Part shown: piece after piece, positions 35,046 to 47,830 of the stretch | Numbering within the stretch: position 1 is the first letter of the stretch | How the letters are laid out: every line of letters begins with the position of its first letter | Assembly: GCA_015680685.1 (NCBI GenBank) | Contig: MNCI01003962.1 | Location: forward strand, 308,821-372,820 | Direction of reading: 5' to 3' | Length of the DNA: 64,000 bases | Source: Gnetum montanum | Taxonomy: Eukaryota > Streptophyta > Gnetopsida > Gnetales > Gnetaceae | Position numbers and translations under genes: made by a program | The notes under the pieces: model-generated | What the model was told of the DNA's origin: nothing | Databases searched by the model: none | Seen by the model: the letters and a program-made list of their open reading frames with translations, nothing else

Positions 35046-36114
35046 TGATGAGTCACAAGTTAGTTGGCTACGTCGACAAGCCCTCGTCGATGCGGCCATG
35101 TCGATTGGGCCTTGTCGACACGGCCTCGTTGACACAATGTAGGTTTTCTTCATTTTTGGCTATAAATATGCACTTGTAGCTACATTTATGGTAATTAGAT
35201 ATTCTAGTTGTAGCAAAGCTCTTGCATTTTTTCCATTTGAAAGTTAGAAAGTTTTCCCCGAGTGCCCGTAGTAGGAGTCATTGAGTGTACATATCTTTAT
35301 TCGAGCATTGTTGTACTTGAGCATGACAGTTTTTGCAGCAATAAAGATGAGCTTTCTACTAAACCTTGTAGCACTTTGGATAGATTAGCTATTTCAATTA
35401 TGCATTTAATGTTTTTAATTACTTATTAATTATTTTTCATTATTTATTAAATATTTTCCAGTTATTACATTAATGAAGCAATTAAGCTAGATAGATTACA
35501 CACATAAGTACAACTTCTTCGAGTGTAACACGTATTCACTTGGTAATCCTAGTAGCATTATTTCTTGGCATGCCAAGTAGCATAGTGCTTAGTCACCCAG
35601 TAGTGGATATGTGGGTTCAAGAAATGTATGAAAAGTGGGACTGGATGCCTATGTTAGGATTAGTTAAATGCTAGTTAATTAGTTAATTTAGAATAGTCAA
35701 TCAAATTCCTTTTATCTACATTTTGATCACTAAAATATAAAATAGAAAATGATAAAAATTGGATGCCTCAATTACACTTAACCATACTAATGAATTTCAC
35801 AAGTGTAATTGGGAAGACAACAATTGACCTTTAAGTTAAGATTTACTTCCTAAATAACTAGTGCACCAGAAATGATAAAGTCTATGGGATTTGACTGGAT
35901 CATGCGTGAACGCTTTGTGATTCATATGGTTGGGTGTAGGGGTACCTTATCACTCATCATTGGTGTTGTTGCTAGGTACTTTGTTTGTGGAATGTGTACT
36001 AGCTAGGTTTAAGTGAATACCATTAATATCATTGTATGAACCTAAAGATCAATATCATTCCCACTATACATAAAATTATAAAATCCCAATGATAATTTTA
36101 TTTTGTTTTGCAAA
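35046..36114 (+). mobile_element. Probable 5' LTR and leader of element F
   Basis: Starts at the break in the B intron (TGATGAGTCACAAG). A TATA box (GGCTATAAATATGC) lies near 35158 and an AATAAA polyadenylation-like signal near 35340, which fits a U3-R arrangement. GTCGA-rich repeats occupy 35070-35135. I cannot fix the LTR end or a primer-binding site, and no matching 3' LTR is visible before 42719. Confidence 0.45.
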
Positions 36115-37480
36115 ATGTCATCTTCTTCCCACAAGAATGAAGATACCAAACCATTAGTTCCACAAGAGTACAAAGTGGTATATACTCATCTAGATGAGTT
36201 TGTACCAAGCTTCACCTTCATCCTGTATCAGGATGAACAACTGCAATGACATGATATGGAGGGGAACATTATCTTGCCCCCCAATAGATCTATGCTTGGG
36301 GTGATATTTAAAACCCTTAAGAAGTTTGGCATAGCATATCTTCATAAAGAATATGTTGTGTATGGATATGACACTTGAAACTACTATTCCATTGAAACAC
36401 AATGCAAATGAGATAGATGTCAAGAGAAGCTCCATGATTCTATGAAGGGGAAATATTTCACTAACCCCTTGTTCCTACTAGACCAAGATGATAATGAGGA
36501 TCCCCCCTTGGAAGGTTCTTAACAAGAAGATTCTCCACCTCCTTTTATAGATGCTGAGGGTCTGAACCTTACCCTGCAATCCAATATTCATAAATTTGAT
36601 TTATAAAAACGTAATAGCCAAGGTAGGAACTTGGGTAAGCATCGCAATAGTAAGGGATCTAAGGATGGTACTCATAATAAGTGTAAGAGTGATGGTGGAT
36701 GCCATGGTGGTGATGGTAGTCCATCTTCCTCTTCATCCTTTTCATCCAATTCTAAACATTCCTCTTCATCTAATGATTCTCATTGAAGCTACCATCAAAA
36801 CATCATGAATAAGGTGATCAGCAAGATAACAATGACTGTGAAGACCATTAAAATTGAATAGGTGGCTAAAGCCATTATCGACATCATCGATGCAATGATG
36901 ATGATGAACCTCTATTGTGAAGGTATTGAAAATCCAAACCAAGCATATGAAGATAGTCAGATCAAGTGCCTGGACATGAATAATATTCTAATATTTGAGG
37001 GGGGGATACAATTTTAATCTACAAACATATTTACAAGATTTTGATGATGATTTTTCCTTATAGAACATAGAAAATGAATGGTAGAGACTCAAGAATTTCC
37101 CAAGAACACCCATCAAGGAAGCTAAAAGCTGGTATTGGTCCTTAGATCCAGAATCCATTCATAGATGGAGTACCATGTTAGATCTATTTAATGAAAAATA
37201 TCAAACATACTCCAGAGTGTCTAATATAACAAGGTAAATCGAAGGCTAGAAATAAGGAACACATGAACCCTTGGATGTCACCATGGGATAGTACTATTCA
37301 ATCTTACACTGATGCCCTAGCCATGATTATTCTCAAAGGGAACAACTTTGCCACATCATAGATGGGCTTAGAGTAGAAACTAGAAGGCCCCTTGGGGTGT
37401 ATGCCCAAGGAAGATTATTTGAACTAAGAGCTCATCAGATCCAAAGGCTAATTGAGCAAGTAGCAAAAGAATAAGATGAG
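36115..37480 (+). pseudogene. Gag of element F (Athila-like)
   Basis: Starts at the ATG at 36115 (MSSSSHKNED). An N-terminal region includes ILPPNRSMLG and a Ser-rich stretch at 36720-36785. The Gag core follows at about 37090-37470, with KSWYWSLDPESI, LFNEKY and RVETRRPLGVYAQGRLFELR, matching the retrotransposon-gag family. It is interrupted by many stops and some frameshifts. It is unrelated in detail to the Gag proteins of A and C, showing F is a different lineage. Confidence 0.7.
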
Positions 37481-38800
37481 CTATAAAAAAGAGAAAGTGT
37501 TAAAGAGTATAATAGGGATCCTTCAATCAGAAAATGTGAGGTTTGATTTTGTGACAAGGACGAGTCACCACTTAATGAAGTGATGAACAAAACTACCTTG
37601 CCCATCCAAAAATATATTTCTAACATTTCGGTAAAGGTTGATAAATTATGAGACTCTTTGGATGAAAAATTTTAAATCACTTTAAGATTGCTAAAGAATC
37701 CAAAGAGCAAAATAGTGATCATAATTACAGGAGGCAAAAAAAAGTTGAACGTGCCTACAAAAGAGGTAAGGGAAAAGCTGTTGTAGTAGAGGAAGTTATA
37801 AAGTTTGACTTTGATAATGAAATGGAATGTGACATCTATCAATAAAAACATCCAAAGAGATGTTTCCCTATGATGTCACACTTACAAGAGTCTGGAGTAT
37901 ACACATTGAATCCTCACCTACCACATAAGCAAGCTCCAAGATGATTACCTTATCCTCAAGGCAGTCCAAGGTAGTTCCACCAACAACAACAAAGCTTACT
38001 ACCCAAGTGGAACTCCTTCATAGCCTTATGAACAATACCAATAGTGGTATTAATCACAATCATGGGGAATGCCACTACCAAGGTAATAGTACCCTTATAG
38101 GCAACTAGATCCATATGGGTACTATGCTCACTAGTCCATCTTTCCTAGAAGTTTTGCAATTCATGCATCATTCTAGCCTCACTATTACCCTCTAGAGTAC
38201 CACCAAACACATTCACCATCTACTAGAGGAAAAAACCCATATCTATAACCATACCATTCTCTGCATCCCTCTACACAAACACCTCCACCTTCAATCTACT
38301 TACCTCCTACTCCATTCATGTAGGGTGAGATTCATTCATAGCTACAACAAAAAAATGCTACGAGGGCTATACACTCACAATTGGTTTTTTAGCTAAGTGG
38401 TCTAGATAATTGATAAAAAAAAATAATTTTCATCTGATCCAATAGTCCTCTCTAACCTTCACAACCTAGTATAGCTAATTGTCCTGCATCTCTAGTATCC
38501 TCATCCTCTACATCCAACACCTTCAAGTATTCTTCAAACCAAGTGCTGCATGGGATCTGCATTATAATGCTAACTCATGTTGTTTCTAATTAGATCAAGG
38601 CTAGCAATCTTCCTAAGAAAAGATTTGATCTAATAAGTCCACTCATTTATCTATAAATTGCTAGACAAGAGCCATGTAAAGCACTTCTTAACTCTAGTTC
38701 TAGAGTTAATCTCATCTTCCATGACATGTACAAGGCCTAGAACCTACGACCTCTTAAGAAAAGCAACATTCATCTAGAATTAGCATATCAGTCAATTACT
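37481..38800 (+). pseudogene. Degraded Gag-protease linker of element F
   Basis: Coding remnant with very many stops. Basic and Gln/Pro/Tyr-rich stretches, such as the region of PYHSLHPSTQTPPP near 38260-38300, suggest a Gag C-terminal tail. I could not find the protease active site. Confidence 0.4.
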
Positions 38801-38970
38801 ATTGACATTTTTTGGGTGGTCCTATCGTATTTATTTTTTGATCATCAAGGTGGATAGCTACAAAAGTAACTTTCCCATCATTATGAGAAGAGCTTGGTTA
38901 AGCATGGCTAATGCAAGAATGGGTATCAGGAACCTATCTTTAGAAATATCCATGGAAAATGAGGTAGGTA
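38801..38970 (+). pseudogene. Protease C-terminal remnant of element F
   Basis: The stretch SNFPIIMRRAWLSMANARMG resembles the end of gypsy proteases (usually PIILGRPFLATA...). The N-terminal half with the catalytic Asp is not recognisable upstream. About 400 bp of decayed linker follows before RT. Confidence 0.55.
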
Positions 38971-39399
38971 AAATTAAGAAAGAGTGTATCCCATGCATTA
39001 TGTACAATGATAATGGGTGTAATTGTGTGCAAAATATTTTGTTAATCAAGAGTACATACATTAAGACATGCAATTAGTGTGCACAAGAAATTAACAATCA
39101 AAGGTGTCTGTACACAGTAGCCACAAAATAGAATGGCACCTAGTGGCTGATAGTTGATTCAAATAGTAGCACACTATGCATGGAACCAATTAAGAGCCTA
39201 ACATGTGCATATGTTAAAGGCATGGGAAAAATTGAACAAGTTCATTCCCAACTCTCTGATGAAGATGATGATACATGTTGGGGAGAGTTCAAAATCCCTA
39301 ATAACTTCAAGTAGGAGCCCCTAGAACTAAAAAATTTACTTGATAGTATAGAGTATGTAATTTTAAAGAATGGTAAACCAATAATAATTATGCCAAACT

Positions 39400-40860
39400 T
39401 TCTCCTAAACAAAAAGAAAAGTTGTTGAAAGTGATGAACAAATGATCAATAGCCTTTGCTTGGTTATATCCTGAGCTGACTGGAATTGATCCAAGGATAT
39501 GCTAGCATTGCATCTACATCGACTTTATCATGAAGCCTAGAAGGCAACCCCAGAGGTGACTAAAACCCATATTGAAATAGATCATCAAGGAGGAAATAGA
39601 GAAAATCCTCAAGATGACATTCACCTATCCAATTGTAGATAGTGAGTGGATTAGTCCACTTGTAATTGTACCTAAGAAGGGAGGCAAATCGCAAGTTTGT
39701 ATCGACTTCAGGCTATTGAATATGGCAATGTTTAAAGATCATTTTCCTTTGCCATTTGTAGATAAAGTGTTAGACACCATATCTGGGCATTATTATTATA
39801 GCTTCTTGGATAGTTATAGTGGATATAAGAAAATCCAAAGTAAACCCAAAGATCAAGCCAAGAGAACATTCATGAGTCCTTGGGGAACTTTTGCATATTA
39901 TAAGATGTCATTTGTTCTGTGCAATGTGCCAACAATATTTTAATGCTTGGTCCTTAGTATCTTCAAATGACAGATCGGTAGTGGTGTTGAAGTCTTCATG
40001 AATGACTTTTCCACCTATGGAGCTACCTTCAAGTAAGCTTTGGATCACCTAGAGCAAGTATTGAAGAGATGTGTTGAGACAAACTTGTGAATCAACTAGC
40101 AAAAAAGCCATCTCATGGTCCAAGAAGGCATTATGCTAGGGCACCAAATTTCATAAAAAGGGATTGATGTAGACCTAGAAAAGATAAGGCTCATCCAAGA
40201 AATAACATGTCAACCAGAGACTGTTAAAGATGTTCAGTCATTCCTTGGACATACTAGCTACTATTAGCGATTCATAGAGAATTTCTCTAAGATCATAAAG
40301 CCATTAGTAGAGCTTACAAAGAAAGATGCATCTTTCATCTAGACCAAGGAATGTGAACATGCATTCCAAAAGTTAAAGGAGAAACTCATAGAAACACCAA
40401 TCCTACGAGCACTAGACTAGTCTAGATCCTTTCAAATCATGACAGATGCATCTAATTATGCTTTGGGAGTAGTACTTACGTAGATGAATAATGAAATGTC
40501 CATATTACATTGACTGCATGAGTTGAAGCATTGTGAAAGCATAGTTAAATTACATCACCACAGAGAAAGAAGTAATGGAAAAAATGTACATACCAGAAAC
40601 ATTCAAGCACTATGTGCTTAGTTACAAAGTATTTGTACATATCGACCATAGTGTAATCTACTACCTCATGAACAAGCCAACAATGAGCCCCCATGTCATA
40701 AGGTGGCTAGCTGGTGATCTTGTAGGAACTTGATCTTAGTATTGTAGATCAAAAAGTAACCAAGAATATGGTCACTAACCACCTCTCTTGCTGATGGGAT
40801 AACAAAGAGGAGGAGGTTCATCTCTCTGATCAGTTTCTAGATGAACTCCTCTTTACAGGA
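39400..40860 (+). pseudogene. RT and RNase H of element F (Athila-like)
   Basis: Reads AFAWLYPELTGIDP, then ISPLVIVPKKGG, VCIDFRLLNMA, FLDSYSGYKKI and MSPWGTFAYYKMSFVLCNVP. This last block matches the Athila-type PFGTFAYRRMPFGLCNAP pattern. The active site reads VFMNDFSTYG, with the first Asp of the DD pair replaced by Asn. The RNase H follows with FLGHTSYY and TDASNYALGVVL. There are many TAG stops. No second RNase H is seen, unlike A, B and C. Confidence 0.82.
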
Positions 40861-40875
40861 GCAATAAGTGAAGAA

Positions 40876-42150
40876 ATGCCTACAAAAGCAATATGGTATA
40901 AAGGCATTCTTACCTATCTTCTCACTAAGGAGATGCCACAAGACTTGGATTTTAGGGAGAAGCAACAATTTCTTCATCAAGCTAAATACTTCATGGAAAT
41001 CAATAGACACCTTTACAAGGTGTGTGCTGATGGCCTAATTCATTGGTGTGTCCCTAATGAAGATCAACTATAGATTCTCTAAGATGTTCACAAAGGACCT
41101 TGTGAAGGCCACCATGCAGGGAGATGAATGACCATAAAAATCCTAATGGTAGGATACTATTGGCCTATAGTCTTTAGGGATGTCCACCAATTTTTCAAGT
41201 CTTGAGAATGTTGTCAATGGGAGGGCTGGGGGGGATGTGGGGGGATGATAGCTTGCATGGAAGGTCCTCAAAAATGGATTCAACCACTCAAACCTTTCGA
41301 CATATGGGGTATTGACTTCATGGGTTCCATCACACCCATGTCCAACTGGAAGGCATATATTATAGTAGTAGTTGACTACTACACAAAATGGGTAGAGGCA
41401 GCAAGCATTACTAATTGTACATCATCCACTACTATAAAATTTATATAACTAAATATTGTGAATAGGTTTGGAGTGCCACATTTACTAATTTATGATAATG
41501 GAACTAATTTCATAGGTGACACCTTTAGAAAAATAATCCAATGCTTAGGGGTAGAACATAAATTAACAACACCTTACCACCCCCAAGCCAATGGTCAAGC
41601 AGAGGTAACCAATCAAGAGATCACAAAAATACTAATGTGAACCATTAGAAAATATAGGAAGGATTGGAGTATGAAACTTAACAATTCTCTTTGGGCTTAT
41701 CATTCAACCTAGAAACTTCCAATTGGATATTCTCCCTACAAGTTGGTGTACAGAAAACTTCCAATGCTCTCGATTCAATCTAAGCTCCGTACACTCTCAA
41801 CAACTTGTGAACTAAATCTTGACCTAATTCTAGCATAGAAAGAAAGATTAACCAACTTGAATGTGTTAGATGGAAATCAATTAGTGGCCTTATCCTTGAA
41901 TGAGGTGAACAATGAATTCAACAAGCAATATCATGACCTTAGAATCAGGAAAGTAAAACTTCAATCAGGATATAAGATTCTCTATTGGAATCTCACACAT
42001 GTATCCCAAAAGGTAAAATTTCAAATATTGTGGGAGGGATCTTATATAATTGATCAAACCTTTTCCTCTAGGACCATGTTGATCTAAAAACTTGAAAATC
42101 CAAATAAAAAGTAGTTGGTCAACATTCAACAAGTAAAGCCTTTCATAGAA
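40876..42150 (+). pseudogene. Integrase of element F
   Basis: The zinc region includes HKGPCEGHHAG and ECCQ, with the CxxC pair damaged. The core shows IWGIDFMGSI (first Asp), KWVEAA, IYDNGTNF (second Asp) and NGQAEVTNQE (Glu), so all three acidic residues remain. The C-terminal part has SPYKLVYRK, then WEGSYIIDQT, a GPF/Y-like module. The frame is mostly continuous, with stops. It ends shortly before the non-coding 3' part. Confidence 0.85.
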
Positions 42151-42718
42151 CCAAGACAGACTAGTGCAATTACCATCTCAATGGATGGACAACCACATTC
42201 TATTTTTTGAATCTCCTCCTTCTAATTTAGTCATGGGGGAGATGGCCATCCGTGTTAACAATCCATTTGGCTTCTTAGTTTTTATACTTTTTGTTTTTCA
42301 CATTTATCATCTTATAAATTATTTGTCTTACAAATTCTTGATTTTTCAAATTCTTCAAATTTTTCTAATTTTTCACCATCTTTAGTACCTTTGAAACGTC
42401 TTGATTATTTTACACTTTCTTATATATTTTACTTTATTTTTCTTTCTTTATGTTTAAGTGTGATGTTTTCTTCTTTTTACTAATAAAATTACCTTATTGT
42501 CATACGACATAGTGTTGCTATTGCTATTTACTAATGATGGTTTGTGCTTAATGTGTGATTGTCGATGTTTGGTTTCTATTTTTGAATTCTAATGTCTAAG
42601 GAATAAGTAATGAGTCCATGTCATCTGGCCATCCAATAAACTCTATGGTTTTTCTTATTATAGGAATTTGAGGTCACTTTCATTAAAGAAAGTTTTAATC
42701 AATTAGTGACCTTGGTAG
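42151..42718 (+). other. 3' non-coding region of element F
   Basis: AT-rich, with repeated TTTTTCAAATTCTTC-like words at 42335-42375. No LTR matching 35046-35900 is visible. The stretch ends at the LTR start of element C, so the 3' LTR of F was either displaced beyond C or lost. Confidence 0.4.
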
Positions 42719-43134
42719 TGAAGACACCGCAAAAAGTTTGGCCTAGCACTTTCAGACAAGATTCAAGTTAAGTCATGCAGCTGCCCAAGCATGAGTACAA
42801 CATGACCAAACTTGGAGGCCTCCGAAACAACCCCCGATGGTTCACGATTCAATAGGCAATGTCCCCTTGGGGCCGACAGGAAACTGCACCAGCTTTCAGC
42901 ATCCAGAATCAAACGTTTCGGGCTCAAAATGCTTGGTTTTGGCTAAGTATACTTTGGTTACATTTTCTTACGCTGCACAACATAAGGCTCAGCGTCACCA
43001 ACTTTTGGAGCCCTGAAAATAAGCTAAAACAAGCTGAAAGTGAGCACAAGGACCCCCCATGACCTTCAGCAAGGTCCCTAATAGGTCCCAACCTCCAAAA
43101 AATTAAGATTTGGGCCTTAAATATGCCATTTTGA

Positions 43135-43715
43135 CTTGGTGACGCTGGGGTTACTTTTCAGACGCTGCATAGCGTAATGCCCAGCGTCTTCAACCAAAAC
43201 AGGGCCAAAACGACATCCAAATCAGCTCAAATGTGGCACACAGTACCCTCATAAGACTTGGCATGCAGATCCACTCTGAAAATGGGTCTAATAGCTTAAA
43301 AATGGGTTCAAAATGCACTATTTTTAGGTGATTAGCTGTTAGTCACGCTGACATGCTTCCAGCAGCATAAGGATCAGCCTCATCAACCAAAATAGGGCCA
43401 AAACGACATCCAAATTAGCCCAAATTTGGTACAAAAAATCCTCATGACCATGGCATGTAGATCCACTCTGAAAATGGTTCTCATAGGTCAAAAATGGGTT
43501 CAAAATGCACTATTTTTAGGTCATTTGCTATTAGTCACGCTGACATGCTTCCAGCAGCATAAGGATCAGCGTCACCAAGAAAAACAGAGCCAAACAGCCT
43601 CTGAATGAGCTCAAACTTGACAAGAAGCATCCTCTTGACCTCAGACATGCATATCCACTTTGAAAATGGATCTCCTAGGTCAAAAATGGGCTCAAAATGC
43701 ATCATAAACATTGGA
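43135..43715 (+). repeat. ~192-bp tandem repeat in the LTR of C
   Basis: Three units. TTTTTAGGTGATTAGCTGTT starts at 43321 and its equivalent at 43513. Each unit runs through GTCACGCTGACATGC, AGGATCAGC, GCCAAAACGACATCC and AAAATGGGTTCAAAATGC. The 3' LTR keeps about two units before its break. Confidence 0.75.
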
Positions 43716-43930
43716 CATGTTGATGGTCATGTTGACACCTTGGTATGATAGTCACGCTGACACCCTGGGACAATGGTCACGCTGACACCCTGGGATGATG
43801 GTCACGATGACACCCTAGGATGATGGTCACATTGACACCCTAGGATGATGGTCATGTTGACACCCTAGGACGCTGGTCATGCTGACATCCTAGGATGATG
43901 GTCACGTTGACACCTTGGGACACTGGATGC
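43716..43930 (+). repeat. 28-bp minisatellite in the LTR of C
   Basis: About eight units of GATGGTCACGTTGACACCCTAG with small changes, mainly C/T and G/A. It lies downstream of the 192-bp repeat and is absent from the truncated 3' LTR. Confidence 0.8.
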
Positions 43931-44309
43931 TAGACGCTGACGCCAGCATAGATCTGCAGATCCGGAGGCTAGGCATCCAAATCCACTCTTGTACTTTAAC
44001 ATTCTTTGTACATTTTTCATTTTTCAGCATATCAAGATCTTACGCTATGGATTACACATGTCAGCATAAGAGATCTTGGTCATGTTGCACATTGTACATT
44101 GTAACTTTTTGTGCATCTGGTCAATGCACACACCTGTCGCTCGATCCGAAGTTTTCTCACCTCGCAGCCACTGATCTTCTCCCAGATCCGAATCTCACAC
44201 CTAAAATCCAGATCTAAGTTTTCTTCTCAGACGCTGCGTCCAACACTTAGTTTTCTCACTCAGACGTCCCATCCAGTGTCCAAGCACTGCGCCTTAGCTT
44301 TAGATGCTA

Positions 44310-44615
44310 TACCCAGTTTACTCATGCTGCAGTTTGCTCATGCTACAGTTTTCTCATGTTGTAGTTTGCTCACATTGTAGTTTTCTCATGCTACATTTTG
44401 CTCATGCTACAGTTTGCTCACGTTGTAGTTTTCTCATGCTACAGTTTACTCATGTAGTAGTTTGCTCACGCCGCAGTTTTTTCACGCTGCAGTTTGTTCA
44501 CGCTGTAGTTTTCTCACGCTGTAGTTGCTCATGTTGCAATTTTCTCATGTTGTAGTTTGCTCATACTGTAGTTTGCTCATGCTGTAGTTTGCTCACACTG
44601 CAGTTGCTCACGCTA
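44310..44615 (+). repeat. ~20-bp minisatellite near the end of the LTR of C
   Basis: About fifteen units of TTTGCTCATGCTACAG or TTTTCTCATGTTGTAG. Being open in one frame, they give a Cys/Val/Phe-rich translation (VVCSHCSFL-like), which I treat as an artefact because no supported start or neighbour exists. Confidence 0.8.
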
Positions 44616-44724
44616 CAGCTGAAACGCTGCTATATGTTCTTCAACACTTAGCCATATTTTCTCTCTTCAACACTTAGCCATTTATTTTCTTTCACTTACG
44701 TTGTTACATATAGACACTTTGACA

Positions 44725-46960
44725 ATGGACCCTGTGCATAACAAGACCACCGCCATGCCCGTTACCAACTTCAGTACCATAATCTTGGGTCCCGTCACCG
44801 CTGCTGAGTCCATAGTTGCCCGTGGCACGATGAATCCTTAAGGGCCACCTCGCCGGTCACTGAGACTACAAGGTATGGATCTCACGTTCACCATCTTAAT
44901 GCCTAAACAATATAATTTTATTTGTGTTAAAATCCAAGCTAACCTGGCTGTTGACCGAGCCAAGCTGGAAGCAAAGAGACACTATGAGTTAATACACAAA
45001 GGAGGTCATGACTTCATTCCCACTACCTATGATGTCATCCCACTCACTGAATCCCATCATGAACTCCTATCATAACTCCTCATGGCTAGGAACCAAACCT
45101 CACATCCACTAGCCATAGAATCTCAAAATGGAGATGAGGAAGACAATTTCGTGGCTCAATCCGAACACGGGGATTCATACCATACTCTCAGTCCACATAC
45201 TTATGCAAATCCATTATTTCACCCGTTCACAGGAGAGACCATGTCTCTTGATACAGTTAAAAGCACTCAAGCACATGTGCCCCAACAGGAAGCACCCACT
45301 CTTATTCCCACTCTCCCTATGATAGATATGTAAGTCAATGTACCCATCCCCACTATTCCTCCAATCACCACATTATCCCCTCTCCTACAAGTACAACCCT
45401 AGCAACCCCCCTCTCAAACCAATGTAGGAGCGACTTTCCCACCTCAAGTAATTGGAATGCCATCTGTGATACCTGCTTCCACATCTACACACTTCATCCC
45501 ACGAGTGCAGGTTCATACCACACCCTTAGCTCCTCTAGTACAACACTAGGTACAAGGTCTCCCTTCGCAACCCAAAATTGGGCAATGGCCCATTCCAGTT
45601 GTCCAATCACAACAATCTGTTCCACAACCCCCAATTTCTAGATGGCCCACCTCTGTCACTCAACAAAAACCTACACCTTATAGTATGCCGCCCTTAGTAG
45701 CACCCACTATAAATATTCCACAAGTGCAACCTCCAACCACTCAACTTTCTTCTTTCCCACTCACTGCACAATAGTCTAATTTGTATGGCACTCAAACTAG
45801 CCAACCTAGTGCTCCACCAAGTGCCCAAGAATGGGCCAAATCAAAAACGATGATGCAAGAGCTCACTGACGGGGTAAAACGCCCCAAAACTACTAACAAT
45901 AAAGAGCTTAAAGTATTAGACTTTTACCAAGACGATCCTATCAGCTTTTCGGTATCACCATTAACCCTTCCCAAAGGAGTTTCTTTTCCTCAACTAACTA
46001 AATACAATGGGGAAGAAGACCCCAACATCCATCTAGTCACATTTAGACTAGAATGCCTGTTGCTTCAGGCTTGGCCCCATGCAATCTTGCGTGTTTTCAC
46101 CATGTCCCTCACTGGCAGAGCATTAGACTGGTACTGAGCCTTACCTCGTAACTCCATATCCTCTTTAGAGGATCTCTTACACTAGTTCGTTACCAGGTTT
46201 AAATACAACCTAAAACCTAAAGCAACCTTGGATAGTCTCATATAGGTAAAACAAGCACCGCTTGAACTTGTACAAAAATTTATCCAAAGATGGAGTACCG
46301 CACTCAACGAACTTCATGAGCCAATCCCAGAAACATACCTTCTTATGATTCTTAAGGGAGCCGTGAATGATTTTGTCAAATCAAAACTTTGCTATCTAAA
46401 TGCACACACTCTAAGCCAAGATTTTTTATAGATTAAAAATGTAAAAGAGGAAACCCAAAATAGCCATGACCTTGCTTACTTAGCCTTCAAAAATAAACAC
46501 ACTAAAAAAAGATAAAGAAAAGGCTAAAGAAATAGTAGCAGCAGTAGTAGAGACTCAACCTACCAACATGGGACAGCAAGGCAGACCACCTACTGCCCCT
46601 ATTAACTATGAGAGAACTGCTCTTACACACACACCTGAATCATCTACCATGCAAGCTACTAACACAGGTCATGCATGTACATTTGAGAGGAAAGACCCTG
46701 CTCAGTACACATTGCTCCCCATGAAGCCTTCCCAGTTGTTAGATCAACTTTTGAAGCCTGAGGCCATTAAACACAAGCAGCTGTCTCCAACGGTAGCCCA
46801 GAGACATGATCGATTCTATGAATTGGTCAAAAACCCAAGCTTGGCAACTCCAAATGAGCCTCCTATTCCAAGATGCTTCAGAGTAGATCAATTTTAAGAG
46901 TACCATCAATGAAATGGGCATGGTAATGATTATTGTTTCACCCAACGTATGATTGATAGG
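44725..46960 (+). pseudogene. Gag of element C
   Basis: Starts at the ATG at 44725 (MDPVHNKTTA). A Pro/Gln-rich stretch (45300-45790) is followed by the Gag core at 45880-46420: VLDFYQDDPISF, LTKYNGEEDPNIHL, GRALDWY, VTRFKYNLKPK and FVKSKLCYLN. A zinc-knuckle-like EYHQxNGHGNDYC follows near 46900 (its first Cys is lost). There are stops of the CAG-to-TAG and TGG-to-TGA/TAG kind, and a frameshift near 46500. It is clearly homologous to the Gag of A at 17381-19677. Confidence 0.87.
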
Positions 46961-47830
46961 GACGAAATAACATTTGGAGATGCCAACCTTGTTAAACCGA
47001 AGAATCAATCTATGGGCGTGTACAAAGATGCCCTTAATACTAAGGAAGCTCCTTACATTATTAACACGATCCATGTCGGAAATGAGCAAGGAATGCCTAG
47101 AAAACCATTCGTGATTCATGTTCCTCCTACAGCATCAACATCATCACAACAATCTTTGTATCCCACATACAATCTGCCTACACCTACAAAACCATTTTTC
47201 ATTCGTGTACCCCCTACCAATGCAACCGCAAATGTGCAACTGCCTACCCGGCCCACTTCCTTTGTGGTGTGAGTGCTCCCAAGGAGGTACAACCACAAAA
47301 CTGACCAACTCCTTTCGTAATTATGGTACCCAAACACCCTGATTTTCAACCTCATATTCCTCAACTACAAACCAAACCAACCCTATTTGTCATCAAGACG
47401 CCTAAACACCCTGACACACAACCATCTCCAACTATTCAACCACAACTCCGACCTGCTCGATTCGTAATCTGAGTCCCAAAACAACCTGATGGTTAAGCTA
47501 CAATGATTCCCCCACGACCTTTGCGAGAACGCCTCATTGACAGACTTACTAGGGAACAATTGGAAAAAGAACATCAAGGTCTTGAATTAGGGCCATTGAA
47601 ACCCACTCCCTTAAATGTTGTACCTATGGCTCTGACAACTGGCGAGCCGAGCATGAGTCACGAAAGCAAAAAATCAAGAATGCCAGATACATCAAACCCA
47701 ACTGTCACATTAGACCACATGAAAACCATTCCAAAAGAGATACAACTGTTGGGTCTAATGGACCAAGTCTCAACCAGCAAGAGCATACCAAATAGCAAAG
47801 ACCTAGCCAATGCCCTAACTTAGGTCACAC
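46961..47830 (+). pseudogene. Gag-protease linker of element C with a PFVIxVP peptide repeat
   Basis: Coding sequence with a short peptide motif repeated about six times at 20-27 residue spacing between 47105 and 47475: KPFVIHVPP, KPFFIRVPP, SFVV..., PFVIMVPK, LFVIKTPK and RFVI.VPK. A charged helix-like stretch follows (RERLIDRLTREQLEKEHQG at 47521). One related motif occurs in A. Its role is unknown; a proline-rich interaction or late-domain-like segment is possible. Confidence 0.6.

Larger units (their letters stand above)
42719..44650 (+). mobile_element. 5' LTR of element C
   Basis: Starts TGAAGACACCGC. The first ~800 bp align well with 58510-59318, the 3' LTR; by eye about nine bases in ten are identical over the first ~170. 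Most differences are transitions. It contains a ~192-bp tandem repeat, then a 28-bp and a 20-bp minisatellite. The inner end is uncertain, between 44630 and 44720, because the 3' LTR is truncated. Element-wide words CTCACGCTG and TCATGCTG first appear here. Confidence 0.75.

Noticed and set aside
44111-44555. Repetitive Cys/Val-rich open frames
   Set aside because: Translation of the 20-bp minisatellite in the LTR; a tandem repeat with unit length not blocked by stops gives such frames by chance.
46739-47119. A 126-codon minus-strand open frame
   Set aside because: Complement of the Gag C-terminus of element C; no motif of its own.
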